6,374 nt of DNA from CAWHOW01 sp050013795 (GTDB lineage Bacteria > Bacteroidota > Bacteroidia > Bacteroidales > CG2-30-32-10), in NCBI GenBank assembly GCA_050013795.1, contig JBEKEO010000185.1, forward strand, positions 1-6,374, written 5' to 3'. Positions 1-6,286 of the stretch are shown here, piece after piece (within the stretch, counting starts at the first letter, position 1; each line of letters starts with the position of its first letter). The notes beneath the pieces were generated by a model. The model saw only the letters and a list, made by a program, of their open reading frames with translations. It did not search any database and was not told the DNA's origin. Made by a program: the position numbers and the translations under genes.

Positions 1-551
1 TCATCCTTTATCCTGTCCTGGTAATCTAAAATTTCTTTTTCCAGTTTGCTTTTGGCTTTCTGAAGGTCGGCAAGGTTACCTTCTAAAGTCTTTTGCTTTT
101 TCTTTTCATCCCACAGCTTATCCGAAACAGCCTGTTTGCTTACATCAACAGCAAACTTCCTTACCATCTTTTCTGCCACCTTATATTGATCGGGATGAGT
201 GGAAGAACTTACAAACCCACCTCCCAGATCGAATGCCACCGTTAATTTTACAGTGCCATCCTTTTGCGGTTCGGCAGTGGCATATGTATCCACGGTCTTA
301 GTTGACATATCCTTGATGTTTGCATCCTGCGAAAAGAGGACATCCTTATAAGAAACTTTTGCGCCGTAATCTTTCATCAGGCTTTTCCACGCTTTTTCAA
401 CGGTTGTCTGGTCGGCTCCGCCGATATACACTGTCAGCACAGGGTTGTTTGCCCCGCCTATCTTTGCATAATCTTCTTTAACCTTTATTTCCTGCGCGGA
501 TGCTGCAAATGCAAATGCGATGAATGCAGCAAAGAAAAAATATTTTTTCAT
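1..551 (-). CDS. Secreted protein of an unnamed Bacteroidota family, with coiled-coil C-terminal part (3' end cut by window edge)
   Basis: The reading frame opens with ATG at 551 and stays open for 183 codons to the left edge, so the C-terminus is missing. Residues 1-19 form a signal peptide: MKK, then a Phe/Ala-rich core, ending in ASA before Gln20, so the protein is probably exported. The mature part begins with a small mixed alpha/beta segment (about residues 21-115) that includes VYIGGAD (41-47), a Trp-Lys helix (VEKAWKSL, 51-58) and FDLGGGFVSSSTHP (107-120). I recall this last pattern from Bacteroidota proteins annotated only as hypothetical. From about residue 145 the sequence is Lys/Glu/Leu-rich with heptad-like spacing and is probably a coiled coil continuing past the edge. 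No catalytic motif is visible and no function can be assigned. It diverges from the exported DUF4139 gene across 124 bases and has a candidate promoter at 591-598. Confidence 0.85.
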   Translation of the reverse strand, partial: MKKYFFFAAFIAFAFAASAQEIKVKEDYAKIGGANNPVLTVYIGGADQTTVEKAWKSLMKDYGAKVSYKDVLFSQDANIKDMSTKTVDTYATAEPQKDGTVKLTVAFDLGGGFVSSSTHPDQYKVAEKMVRKFAVDVSKQAVSDKLWDEKKKQKTLEGNLADLQKAKSKLEKEILDYQDRIKD

Positions 552-590
552 AGTATTTGATTTTTTATCCGATAAAATTAAACAAAATTC

Positions 591-598
591 CAAACTTA
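591..598 (-). promoter_or_regulatory. Candidate -7 box of a Bacteroidota-type promoter for the left-edge secreted-protein gene
   Basis: Read on the minus strand the bases are TAAGTTTG, an exact match to the Bacteroidota -7 consensus TAnnTTTG. Transcription would start near 584, giving a leader of about 33 bases before the ATG at 551. No good TTTG is present at the expected -33 distance (618-621 reads AATG on this strand), so the call rests on the -7 box and its position. Confidence 0.4.
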
Positions 599-675
599 TT
601 TTAAAGAATTACGACTTCATTTTATGAAATTTTAAAATTCCTGCATCTTATTATCGAAACTAAAAACGTAAAACT

Positions 676-2289
676 ATGAAAAAAATCACATTATTACTCG
701 TCATCGTCCTTTTCACTATGCTGACAGCAAAAGCAGATGAGGACAAAACACCTGTTAAATCAGAGATAACAGGAGTAACCGTATTCTTAAACGGAGCACA
801 GGTAACACGCAGCGCATCAACAGTGTTGAAAACAGGACAAAGCTACCTGGTATTTGAAGGACTTTCCCAATACGTGAATCCTAACAGCGTACAGGTAAAG
901 GGAACAGGCAATTTTACCATCCTTTCCGTCAGTTCGGAAATGGATTACATGAAAGCCCAGAACAAGCCGAAAGAAGAAGTACTGCTTGAAGACTCTCTTG
1001 ATTCGTACAGCACACAGTTAGAGTATCAGCAGGGACTTATTGAAGTGTATAAAGAAGAAAAGAACATGATCATCGCAAACCAGTCCATAGGAGGAACGTC
1101 TTCCGGTGTAAAAATTGATGATCTGAAAGCTGCTGCTGAATTCTTCAGGACAAGGTTGAGCGAGATAAAATCGAAAGAGCTTGCTGCAAATGCCAGAATA
1201 AAAAAGCTACAGGCTAATGTTTCACAGGTTAGTCTTCAGCTAACTCAACTAAATGCAAAGCGCAGCATACCCACAAGCGAAATTATTGTTGCCGTTGCTA
1301 CAAACACTACCACACCTGCAACTTTTGAAATATCGTATGCCGTGACAGGAGCAAGCTGGACGCCTTCGTACGACCTGCGTTCCACGAACACCGACAGCCC
1401 CATTGCACTTGATTACAGGGCCAGCGTTTACCAGACAACAGGCGAAGATTGGAAGAATGTAAAACTGAAACTATGTACGGGTAACCCACAGCAGAATGGT
1501 TCAAAACCTTCGCTTTACCCGTGGTATCTTTACATTTACAATACCTATGATGATTACCGTACCAGCAATGCCCCGGCGTCAGCTGCTGAAGATTTAGAAA
1601 AAGCAGGTGGCAAAAAAGATGAGGCAAAGGAAAATATTGCAGCTCAGACTGCAGCCAACTATACAACTGTATATACCAATGCCACCAATTTTGAATTCGA
1701 TATTAATCTACCTTATACTATCAATTCCGACGGTAAAACAACTATAGTGGAGATACAAAATTACACCCTCCCTGCCATTTATCAGTATTATTGCGCTCCA
1801 AAGATTGACAGGAATGCTTACCTGCTTGCCAAAGTAACAGGCTGGGAAAACTACAATCTTCTTTCAGGTTATATCAATCTTTATTTTGAAGGGACCTATG
1901 TGGGTAAATCCTACCTGGATGTTAACAATACTAAGGACACACTGGACGTATCGCTGGGCAGGGACGAAAATATTGCTGTGGAAAGAATTAAACAAAAAGA
2001 TTATAATGCTAACCAGTTTATAGGTCTCAACCGTAAAGTTTCCTATGTATGGGAAATAGATGTAAGGAACAAGAAGAAGACTCCGATTGAAATAGTAGTG
2101 GAAGACCAGTTACCGCTAAGCACCGATAAACAAATTGAAATTGAACAAGGAGAAACTTCGGGTGCAAAATACGATGAAACAACAGGCTTCCTTTCGTGGA
2201 AACTTAACCTGAAAAGCGCAGAAACGCAAAAGATTAAATTCTCTTATTCCGTGAAATACCCTAAGGATAAAAATGTGCATGTAGAATAA
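676..2289 (+). CDS. Exported DUF4140/DUF4139 domain protein (mucoidy inhibitor MuiA-like family)
   Basis: This 537-residue protein starts with a signal peptide (residues 1-20, MKK, a Leu/Ile/Val core, then TAKA before Asp21), so it is expected in the periplasm or cell envelope. Residues about 30-105 match the N-terminal DUF4140 domain, including ITGVTVFLNGAQVTR (31-45). Residues about 100-200 are helical and Lys/Gln/Leu-rich, probably a coiled coil. The C-terminal DUF4139 domain runs from about 215 to the end and contains YAVTGASWTPSYDLR (221-235), GEDWKNVKL (256-264) and the late strand pattern around VEDQLP (475-480). Within this domain lie a Tyr-rich loop (281-294) and a low-complexity Ala/Lys/Glu stretch (about 299-328), probably a surface insertion. 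Family members are called mucoidy inhibitor-like, but their biochemical role is not known. The start is supported by the signal peptide; there is no Shine-Dalgarno sequence, only an A-rich leader. No convincing promoter was found upstream. The gene ends 11 bases before a strong terminator. Confidence 0.9.
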   Translation: MKKITLLLVIVLFTMLTAKADEDKTPVKSEITGVTVFLNGAQVTRSASTVLKTGQSYLVFEGLSQYVNPNSVQVKGTGNFTILSVSSEMDYMKAQNKPKEEVLLEDSLDSYSTQLEYQQGLIEVYKEEKNMIIANQSIGGTSSGVKIDDLKAAAEFFRTRLSEIKSKELAANARIKKLQANVSQVSLQLTQLNAKRSIPTSEIIVAVATNTTTPATFEISYAVTGASWTPSYDLRSTNTDSPIALDYRASVYQTTGEDWKNVKLKLCTGNPQQNGSKPSLYPWYLYIYNTYDDYRTSNAPASAAEDLEKAGGKKDEAKENIAAQTAANYTTVYTNATNFEFDINLPYTINSDGKTTIVEIQNYTLPAIYQYYCAPKIDRNAYLLAKVTGWENYNLLSGYINLYFEGTYVGKSYLDVNNTKDTLDVSLGRDENIAVERIKQKDYNANQFIGLNRKVSYVWEIDVRNKKKTPIEIVVEDQLPLSTDKQIEIEQGETSGAKYDETTGFLSWKLNLKSAETQKIKFSYSVKYPKDKNVHVE

Positions 2290-2300
2290 CACTAATAAGC

Positions 2301-2338
2301 AAAAAAGAAAGGCTGCGGGTTCGCAGCCTTTCTTTTTT
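2301..2338. terminator. Bidirectional intrinsic terminator between convergent genes
   Basis: A perfect 17-bp inverted repeat (2301-2317 with 2322-2338) surrounds a four-base loop, GGTT. The inner 11 pairs include the GC-rich part GGCTGCG/CGCAGCC. The outer six pairs are an A-tract on the left and a T-tract on the right, so each strand has a GC-rich hairpin followed by six T. It lies between the plus-strand DUF4139 stop (2289) and the minus-strand maf stop (2352) and should end transcription from both sides. Confidence 0.92.
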
Positions 2339-2351
2339 CATATACTTAAGA

Positions 2352-2933
2352 TCAGAATTTCATTAGCTCTTCGTAAAGCAAGCGTGTTGGCAATCCCATC
2401 ACATTAAAATAGGATCCTTCAATTCTTTCAATAGCTACATATCCTATCCATTCCTGGGCGCCGTAGGCGCCCGCTTTATCGTAGGGTTTATAATTATCCA
2501 GATAATAGGATATTTCTTCCCGTGAAAGTTCTTTGAAATACACTTTTGTCAAAGCATAAAACGATTTCGTTTTGTTTTTTGTTTTAAGGCAGATGCCTGT
2601 AATCACTTCATGCATGTTACCGGAAAGTTGAGTCAGTATATTTACAGCGTCGTTATAATCCTTTGGCTTGTTAAGCACTTTATCATTTATCCAGACTATA
2701 GTATCTGCGGTGATCACTAATGTATCCTCTTTCAATTCACCATCAAAGGCAGCAGCTTTTAATTCGCAAAGATACAGGGCTATGTCTTCTCTTTTTAAAT
2801 GGGAAGGATATATTTCGTCCACATCTTTCACTTTCACTTCAAAAGGAATATCAAGGCCTTTCAGCAACATATGCCTTCGCGGCGAACGGGAAGCAAGAAT
2901 GATATGGTAATCTTTTAATTTTTCGTGTATCAT
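2352..2933 (-). CDS. maf: Maf-family nucleoside triphosphate pyrophosphatase (probable dTTP/UTP type)
   Basis: Maf proteins hydrolyse non-canonical or selected nucleoside triphosphates to the monophosphate and pyrophosphate in the cytoplasm, and are linked to nucleotide-pool clean-up and septum control. This protein has 193 residues, the usual family length. The substrate-binding N-terminal motif ILASRSPRR is at 12-20. The catalytic motif TADTIV is at 75-80, with Asp77 the expected general base, followed by LNKPKD (87-92) and the HEVITG strand (108-113). DKAGAYGAQEW near 153-163 resembles the DKAGAYGIQ signature of the dTTP/UTP (YhdE-like) subgroup rather than the m7GTP (YceF) subgroup; that assignment is inference. 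The C-terminal SYFNVMGLP motif is also present. The ATG at 2933 fits the N-terminal motif and is preceded by AAGGA. It is the last gene of the minus-strand cluster, 43 bases after the prenyltransferase gene and 13 bases before the terminator hairpin. Confidence 0.95.
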   Translation of the reverse strand: MIHEKLKDYHIILASRSPRRHMLLKGLDIPFEVKVKDVDEIYPSHLKREDIALYLCELKAAAFDGELKEDTLVITADTIVWINDKVLNKPKDYNDAVNILTQLSGNMHEVITGICLKTKNKTKSFYALTKVYFKELSREEISYYLDNYKPYDKAGAYGAQEWIGYVAIERIEGSYFNVMGLPTRLLYEELMKF

Positions 2934-2976
2934 ATTCCTTATAATTTAAAAAGAAAAGATGGTGATATATTTCTGT

Positions 2977-3912
2977 CTATAACCTGTATGAGATCAACAG
3001 CATTGACATCACTCCTGCCACCATGATGAACTTTGTTAAATTGCTTAAAAAGCTGTAATCGTCCTTATTCCTTGAAGTCAATATCATGTAAATCAAAAAT
3101 AAAAAGGGGATGATAACCACTAAAATCAGGTAACAGGAAATATAAACCCAATGCATGGCAAATGCGAAATAATAAGAAATATAGATTAGAGCAGCCATCA
3201 AAACAGCAGCAAGTACAGCAAGTGTTATTCTTGTATTTCTTTCCCCGATAACAACAGGCATAGTGGAACATCCGCACTTTCTGTCACCAATTACATCTTC
3301 TAAGTTTTTTATGATCTCTCTTATCAAAGAAGTTCCAAATGCAAAAATCACGTAGCTCCACAGCAAGAAATTCAGGATATGAAGACAGACATGAACAAAC
3401 TGCCCGCTGCCCCATAGGGCATAATTTTCAAATAGCCATACAACAATAATGGTCATAGCTGTTGCAAACGAAACAATTATATTTCCCACCAGCATATAGG
3501 CTTTATATTTCATCGCATACATCCAGAGCAGCATGGAAATAACAATATTAATAGCCCCGAACTTAATGTTTCCAACCTTGTAACTGATATAAAATCCAAG
3601 GATAATGGCAATGATATTAAGAACAGTATGCAGCGACATAGCCTTACGCCTTGATACAAGCCTGCCCACAATTATTTTATCAGGTTTATTTATCCTGTCA
3701 ATACGAATATCAAAATAATCATTGATAGCATAGCCTGCTGCTGCTATAAGAATAGTGGAAAATACGAGCAGTGCAAAATCCAGATGGCTCAATACAGGAG
3801 TTATTCTTTCATTTCTAAATATTGGAAACAAAATAAAATACCTGAACAGGTACTGTGTTAACGCAATAAGAATAAGATTTGGATAACGGAGCAGTTTTAA
3901 AATATTAAGCAT
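2977..3912 (-). CDS. UbiA-family membrane prenyltransferase (geranylgeranylglycerol-phosphate geranylgeranyltransferase-like)
   Basis: UbiA enzymes are integral membrane proteins that transfer a prenyl chain from its diphosphate to an acceptor, using Mg2+ held by two Asp-rich motifs. Both motifs are present: NDYFDIRID (residues 64-72 from the chosen start) and REIIKNLEDVIGD (198-210), in which Asp206 and Asp210 form the DxxxD site. Between and after them are about eight or nine hydrophobic segments, as the family requires. The REIIK-ED-GD form of the second motif resembles digeranylgeranylglyceryl-phosphate synthases, the usual database name for Bacteroidota homologs. The real acceptor could be another lipid, and UbiA or MenA-like roles are not excluded. 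I chose ATG at 3912 (311 residues): the frame can be extended to a TTG at 3945, but the ATG gives MLNILKLLRYPNL, the expected N-terminus. It follows the KdsC-like gene by 44 bases. Confidence 0.88.
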   Translation of the reverse strand: MLNILKLLRYPNLILIALTQYLFRYFILFPIFRNERITPVLSHLDFALLVFSTILIAAAGYAINDYFDIRIDRINKPDKIIVGRLVSRRKAMSLHTVLNIIAIILGFYISYKVGNIKFGAINIVISMLLWMYAMKYKAYMLVGNIIVSFATAMTIIVVWLFENYALWGSGQFVHVCLHILNFLLWSYVIFAFGTSLIREIIKNLEDVIGDRKCGCSTMPVVIGERNTRITLAVLAAVLMAALIYISYYFAFAMHWVYISCYLILVVIIPFLFLIYMILTSRNKDDYSFLSNLTKFIMVAGVMSMLLISYRL

Positions 3913-3956
3913 TAGGAAAATTTCATTTAAGTTAATTATTTGCAATTAAATATTGC

Positions 3957-4481
3957 TTACCAAAGAAAAGCAGTTTGTTTGTCGAACCATTTGCCCTGCA
4001 CTTTCAAAACCTGTTCAATTACATCACGCACACAACCGTCACCTCCATTAAGACTAGAGATGTAAGCAGCAACAGATTTTATTTCTTCAGATGCATTGGC
4101 AGGACATGTGGCAATACCAGCCTGTTTCATTAATGGATAATCCGGAATGTCGTCACCCATAAAAAGAATCTCTTCTTTTTTTAATTTATTCTTTTTTAAA
4201 TAATCAGTATAAACTTTAACTTTATCACTTACACCCATAAAAACATCATGAACATCAAGCACTTTAAACCGCCTGTTAATAGCTTCCGACCTGCCTCCCG
4301 AAATAATCGCTACCCTATACCCTTTCTTAATTGCATACTGCATGGCGTATCCATCTTTAACGTGGGCAGTTCGCAAACCTTCATCATCATTTAGTAAGAT
4401 CACCTTGCCGTCCGTCAGCACACCATCATAATCAAAAATGAATGTTGTGATATGTTTTAGCTTTTCTTTGTAATTGCTCAT
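3957..4481 (-). CDS. KdsC-like HAD-superfamily phosphatase
   Basis: This 174-residue protein is a compact, capless HAD phosphatase of the type that includes KdsC, which removes phosphate from Kdo-8-phosphate during lipopolysaccharide core synthesis. Visible motifs are FDYDGVLTDG (16-25) with nucleophile Asp17 and acid/base Asp19, ISGGRS (60-65) with Ser61, Lys87 in the third motif, and GDDIPD (109-114) with metal-binding Asp110 and Asp111. The C-terminal loop GGDGCVRD (146-153) corresponds to the GGxGAVRE tail of KdsC with two substitutions, and a short Trp/Phe-containing extension follows. Length and motifs favour KdsC activity, but no other kds gene lies in the window, so the substrate is inferred. 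Its ATG overlaps the stop codon of the upstream DUF2520 gene (ATGA, 4481-4478), which suggests translational coupling. Confidence 0.9.
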   Translation of the reverse strand: MSNYKEKLKHITTFIFDYDGVLTDGKVILLNDDEGLRTAHVKDGYAMQYAIKKGYRVAIISGGRSEAINRRFKVLDVHDVFMGVSDKVKVYTDYLKKNKLKKEEILFMGDDIPDYPLMKQAGIATCPANASEEIKSVAAYISSLNGGDGCVRDVIEQVLKVQGKWFDKQTAFLW

Positions 4482-5272
4482 TCTCCGCCGTTCTTTTTAT
4501 ATTTCTTTGCAATCATTTCACTTAACATCTTATAAAACTCTTTGTAATCATTATTTTTCAGCATTTTCAGATGCTGGTTTATTACTTCAGTATCATTCCT
4601 GCGGGCAGGTCCGGTTTGGGCTTCATACGGATCCATATTCATTATTTTTTCTGCTGTTTCAAGAATAAGCGGCTTAAGAATATCAAATGGAATCCCTGAA
4701 TCTTTTAATATTTCTTCAGCTATACAATACATTTGATTTGTATAGTTAGAAGCAAAAACAGCAGCAAGATGTATCAACTTTCTTTGAGAAGAATCAACAT
4801 ATCTTACGTCAGTAGAAAATGAACGGGCAAGGTCTTCAAGCATTACAAGGTTATCTTCATTATTGGCTTCTATACAAACAGGGATACTTAAAAAATCTAC
4901 TATTCTGTTTTTGGATAACGTTTGAAGAGGATAGAAAACACCAATATTTTTAGAGGTATGATAAAGTATGTCCATTGACAGGAAACCGGATGTATGAACA
5001 ACCAGGCTTTTTCCCAGTTTCAGATTTTTAACAATTTCGGGGACTGCAGTGTCGGAAACAGAAATAATATATACATCGGCTCCCTTTTCTATATTATTTA
5101 AATCGGTCGTATAGCCTGCATTAACTAATGAAGCAAGCCCCTTCGCTGAAATTTCTGTTCTGCTATATACCTGTATAATCTTCCTTCCCGTATATTTAAA
5201 TGCTTCGGCAAGCTTATAAGCCACATTTCCCGATCCAATAAATACAATAGTAGATATGGAATTAGTTTTCAT
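4478..5272 (-). CDS. Rossmann-like and DUF2520 domain protein (putative NAD(P)-dependent oxidoreductase)
   Basis: This 264-residue protein has an N-terminal Rossmann domain with the dinucleotide-binding motif IGSGNV (12-17) following a beta strand. VYSR (35-38) sits at the end of the second strand, where an Arg often favours NADP. Further family patterns are VVHTSG (91-96), FYPLQTLS (113-120), the helix RKLIHLAAVFASNYTN (164-179) that starts the DUF2520 C-terminal domain, and QTGPARRND (219-227). The architecture resembles ketopantoate reductase, ProC and F420-dependent NADP reductase, but the substrate of DUF2520 proteins is unknown to me. I placed the start at ATG 5272; the frame also has a TTG two codons upstream at 5278, which is less likely. 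The gene lies 33 bases after the universal stress protein gene, and its TGA overlaps the start of the KdsC-like gene by four bases. Confidence 0.9.
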   Translation of the reverse strand: MKTNSISTIVFIGSGNVAYKLAEAFKYTGRKIIQVYSRTEISAKGLASLVNAGYTTDLNNIEKGADVYIISVSDTAVPEIVKNLKLGKSLVVHTSGFLSMDILYHTSKNIGVFYPLQTLSKNRIVDFLSIPVCIEANNEDNLVMLEDLARSFSTDVRYVDSSQRKLIHLAAVFASNYTNQMYCIAEEILKDSGIPFDILKPLILETAEKIMNMDPYEAQTGPARRNDTEVINQHLKMLKNNDYKEFYKMLSEMIAKKYKKNGGE

Positions 5273-5305
5273 CAGCAAAATAGATTTTTATTAATCACTG
5301 CCGTA

Positions 5306-6175
5306 TCACTTTGGAACAACAGAAAGTACAGGAATCTTAGATTCGCTTATAATATCACTGGCATTTGAGCCAAGAAATCTGTCACGCAAATTAACCTCTT
5401 GCTGTGTCATGATCATGATCAAATCGCCATCCGACTCATAAGCATATTCAAGGATAAAAGAAGTAAGGCCGCCTATTGCCCTGTCACCGTGTATAATTTT
5501 TGCTGTAGTATAAATATCTCTTTTCTCAATAAATTCTTTTACCTGTTTTAACTGTTCAGTAAGCTGGTTTACTACCTCAGGCTCACCTGTGAGCAATACA
5601 GATACTATACGAATTGTGGAATTATAGTATTTTGCTATTTCAATAGCTTTCGCAATTTTCTGCTGTGTTTCTTTTGTAAGGTCAAGGGGAAGTACAATAG
5701 TATCGAAATGTTCACGGATATTTGTCCCATTAAACGTAAGAACAGGACAAGGTGCTTCTTTAATAACTTTGGAGGTATTAGACCCAATAAATGTTTTTTT
5801 ATGGTCTGGGTCAGAACTGTTGGTGGCCATAACAATAAAACGAGCATAAATATCTTTAGCAACCTGTAAAATTCTTTCGTGAACCTTGCCATTCACAATT
5901 AATGGGTTTACTTTAATCCACGAATTTTTTGAAGCACTTTCGGAAATTTGCTGAAGCCTCGCAAAACAACTTTCCTCATAATCTACTTTCTCCTTTTCAG
6001 AAGGTTCTTTGGAAAAAAGTCCGAAAGTAAGGTCAATTCCACCTTCAGGAATAACATAAAGCAAGGTAATTTCCACATTAAGCAACTGAGCAAGGGCATA
6101 TGCCTGCTCAAGCGCCAGAAGCGATTGTTCTGAAAAATCTGTAGGAACAAGTATATTGTTGTAATGTCCTTTCAT
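5306..6175 (-). CDS. Tandem-domain universal stress protein (UspA family)
   Basis: This 289-residue cytoplasmic protein carries two Usp domains in tandem, at about residues 6-148 and 157-288. Each starts with the typical strand-loop pattern (ILVPTDFSE at 8-16; IVLPLDLT at 160-167) and ends with a PVL strand (APCPVLTF at 141-148; IPVLSVVP at 281-288). ATP-binding Usp domains carry G-2x-G-9x-G(S/T). Here the distal GSN is kept in both domains (131-133 and 269-271), but the two glycines of G-2x-G are missing in both (ATNSSD at 117-122; MTQQEV at 256-261), so nucleotide binding is uncertain. Such proteins are associated with stress or growth arrest; a specific role cannot be assigned. The ATG at 6175 is the natural start, just before ILVPTD. 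It is the most upstream gene of the minus-strand cluster and diverges from the nucleoside phosphorylase gene across 111 bases. Confidence 0.93.
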   Translation of the reverse strand: MKGHYNNILVPTDFSEQSLLALEQAYALAQLLNVEITLLYVIPEGGIDLTFGLFSKEPSEKEKVDYEESCFARLQQISESASKNSWIKVNPLIVNGKVHERILQVAKDIYARFIVMATNSSDPDHKKTFIGSNTSKVIKEAPCPVLTFNGTNIREHFDTIVLPLDLTKETQQKIAKAIEIAKYYNSTIRIVSVLLTGEPEVVNQLTEQLKQVKEFIEKRDIYTTAKIIHGDRAIGGLTSFILEYAYESDGDLIMIMTQQEVNLRDRFLGSNASDIISESKIPVLSVVPK

Positions 6176-6204
6176 TTCAATGTATAGCTTCTTAAAATAT
6201 TAAA

Positions 6205-6233
6205 TTGCCCAAACAATAAATTCTTTAAATTTG
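6205..6233 (+). promoter_or_regulatory. Bacteroidota-type promoter for the nucleoside phosphorylase gene
   Basis: The -7 box TAAATTTG (6226-6233) matches TAnnTTTG exactly. A TTG at 6205-6207, 18 bases upstream of it, serves as the -33 element, within the spacing reported for this phylum. Transcription would start near 6240, leaving a leader of about 46 bases before the ATG at 6287. Confidence 0.6.
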
Positions 6234-6286
6234 CAACTTAAATCTGGTTGCAAAATAACATAATTTGTTCAAATTAATCTAATAAC

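Noticed and set aside
209..221. Concern that the left-edge frame could be a fragment of a broken gene
   Set aside because: The frame is open from a clear signal peptide to the window edge with no stop or frameshift; it is cut only by the window.
616..639. AT-rich inverted repeats in the divergent region: TTCAT/ATGAA with a 3-base loop (616-628) and the 12-base palindrome AATTTTAAAATT (628-639)
   Set aside because: Short AT-only palindromes are expected by chance in such AT-rich spacer DNA; without conservation data I cannot call an operator.
649..656. TATTATCG as a possible -7 box for the DUF4139 gene
   Set aside because: It matches only TA and the final G of TAnnTTTG, has no TTTG at -33, and would leave a very short leader.
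1307..1666. A 119-codon minus-strand open frame inside the DUF4139 gene
   Set aside because: It lies wholly antisense to a well-supported gene, and its Cys/His/Leu/Trp-rich product resembles no family and has no signal; it is a shadow frame.
2668..2910. Plus-strand open frames antisense to maf
   Set aside because: They overlap the conserved maf coding sequence completely and show no recognisable protein features.
6210..6236. Possible minus-strand promoter for the universal stress protein gene: ATTGTTTG (6217 to 6210) with TTG at 6236-6234
   Set aside because: The -7 box lacks the TA of the consensus at the right spacing and the spacer is only 16 bases. The position is reasonable (leader about 28 bases), so it remains possible but too weak to list.
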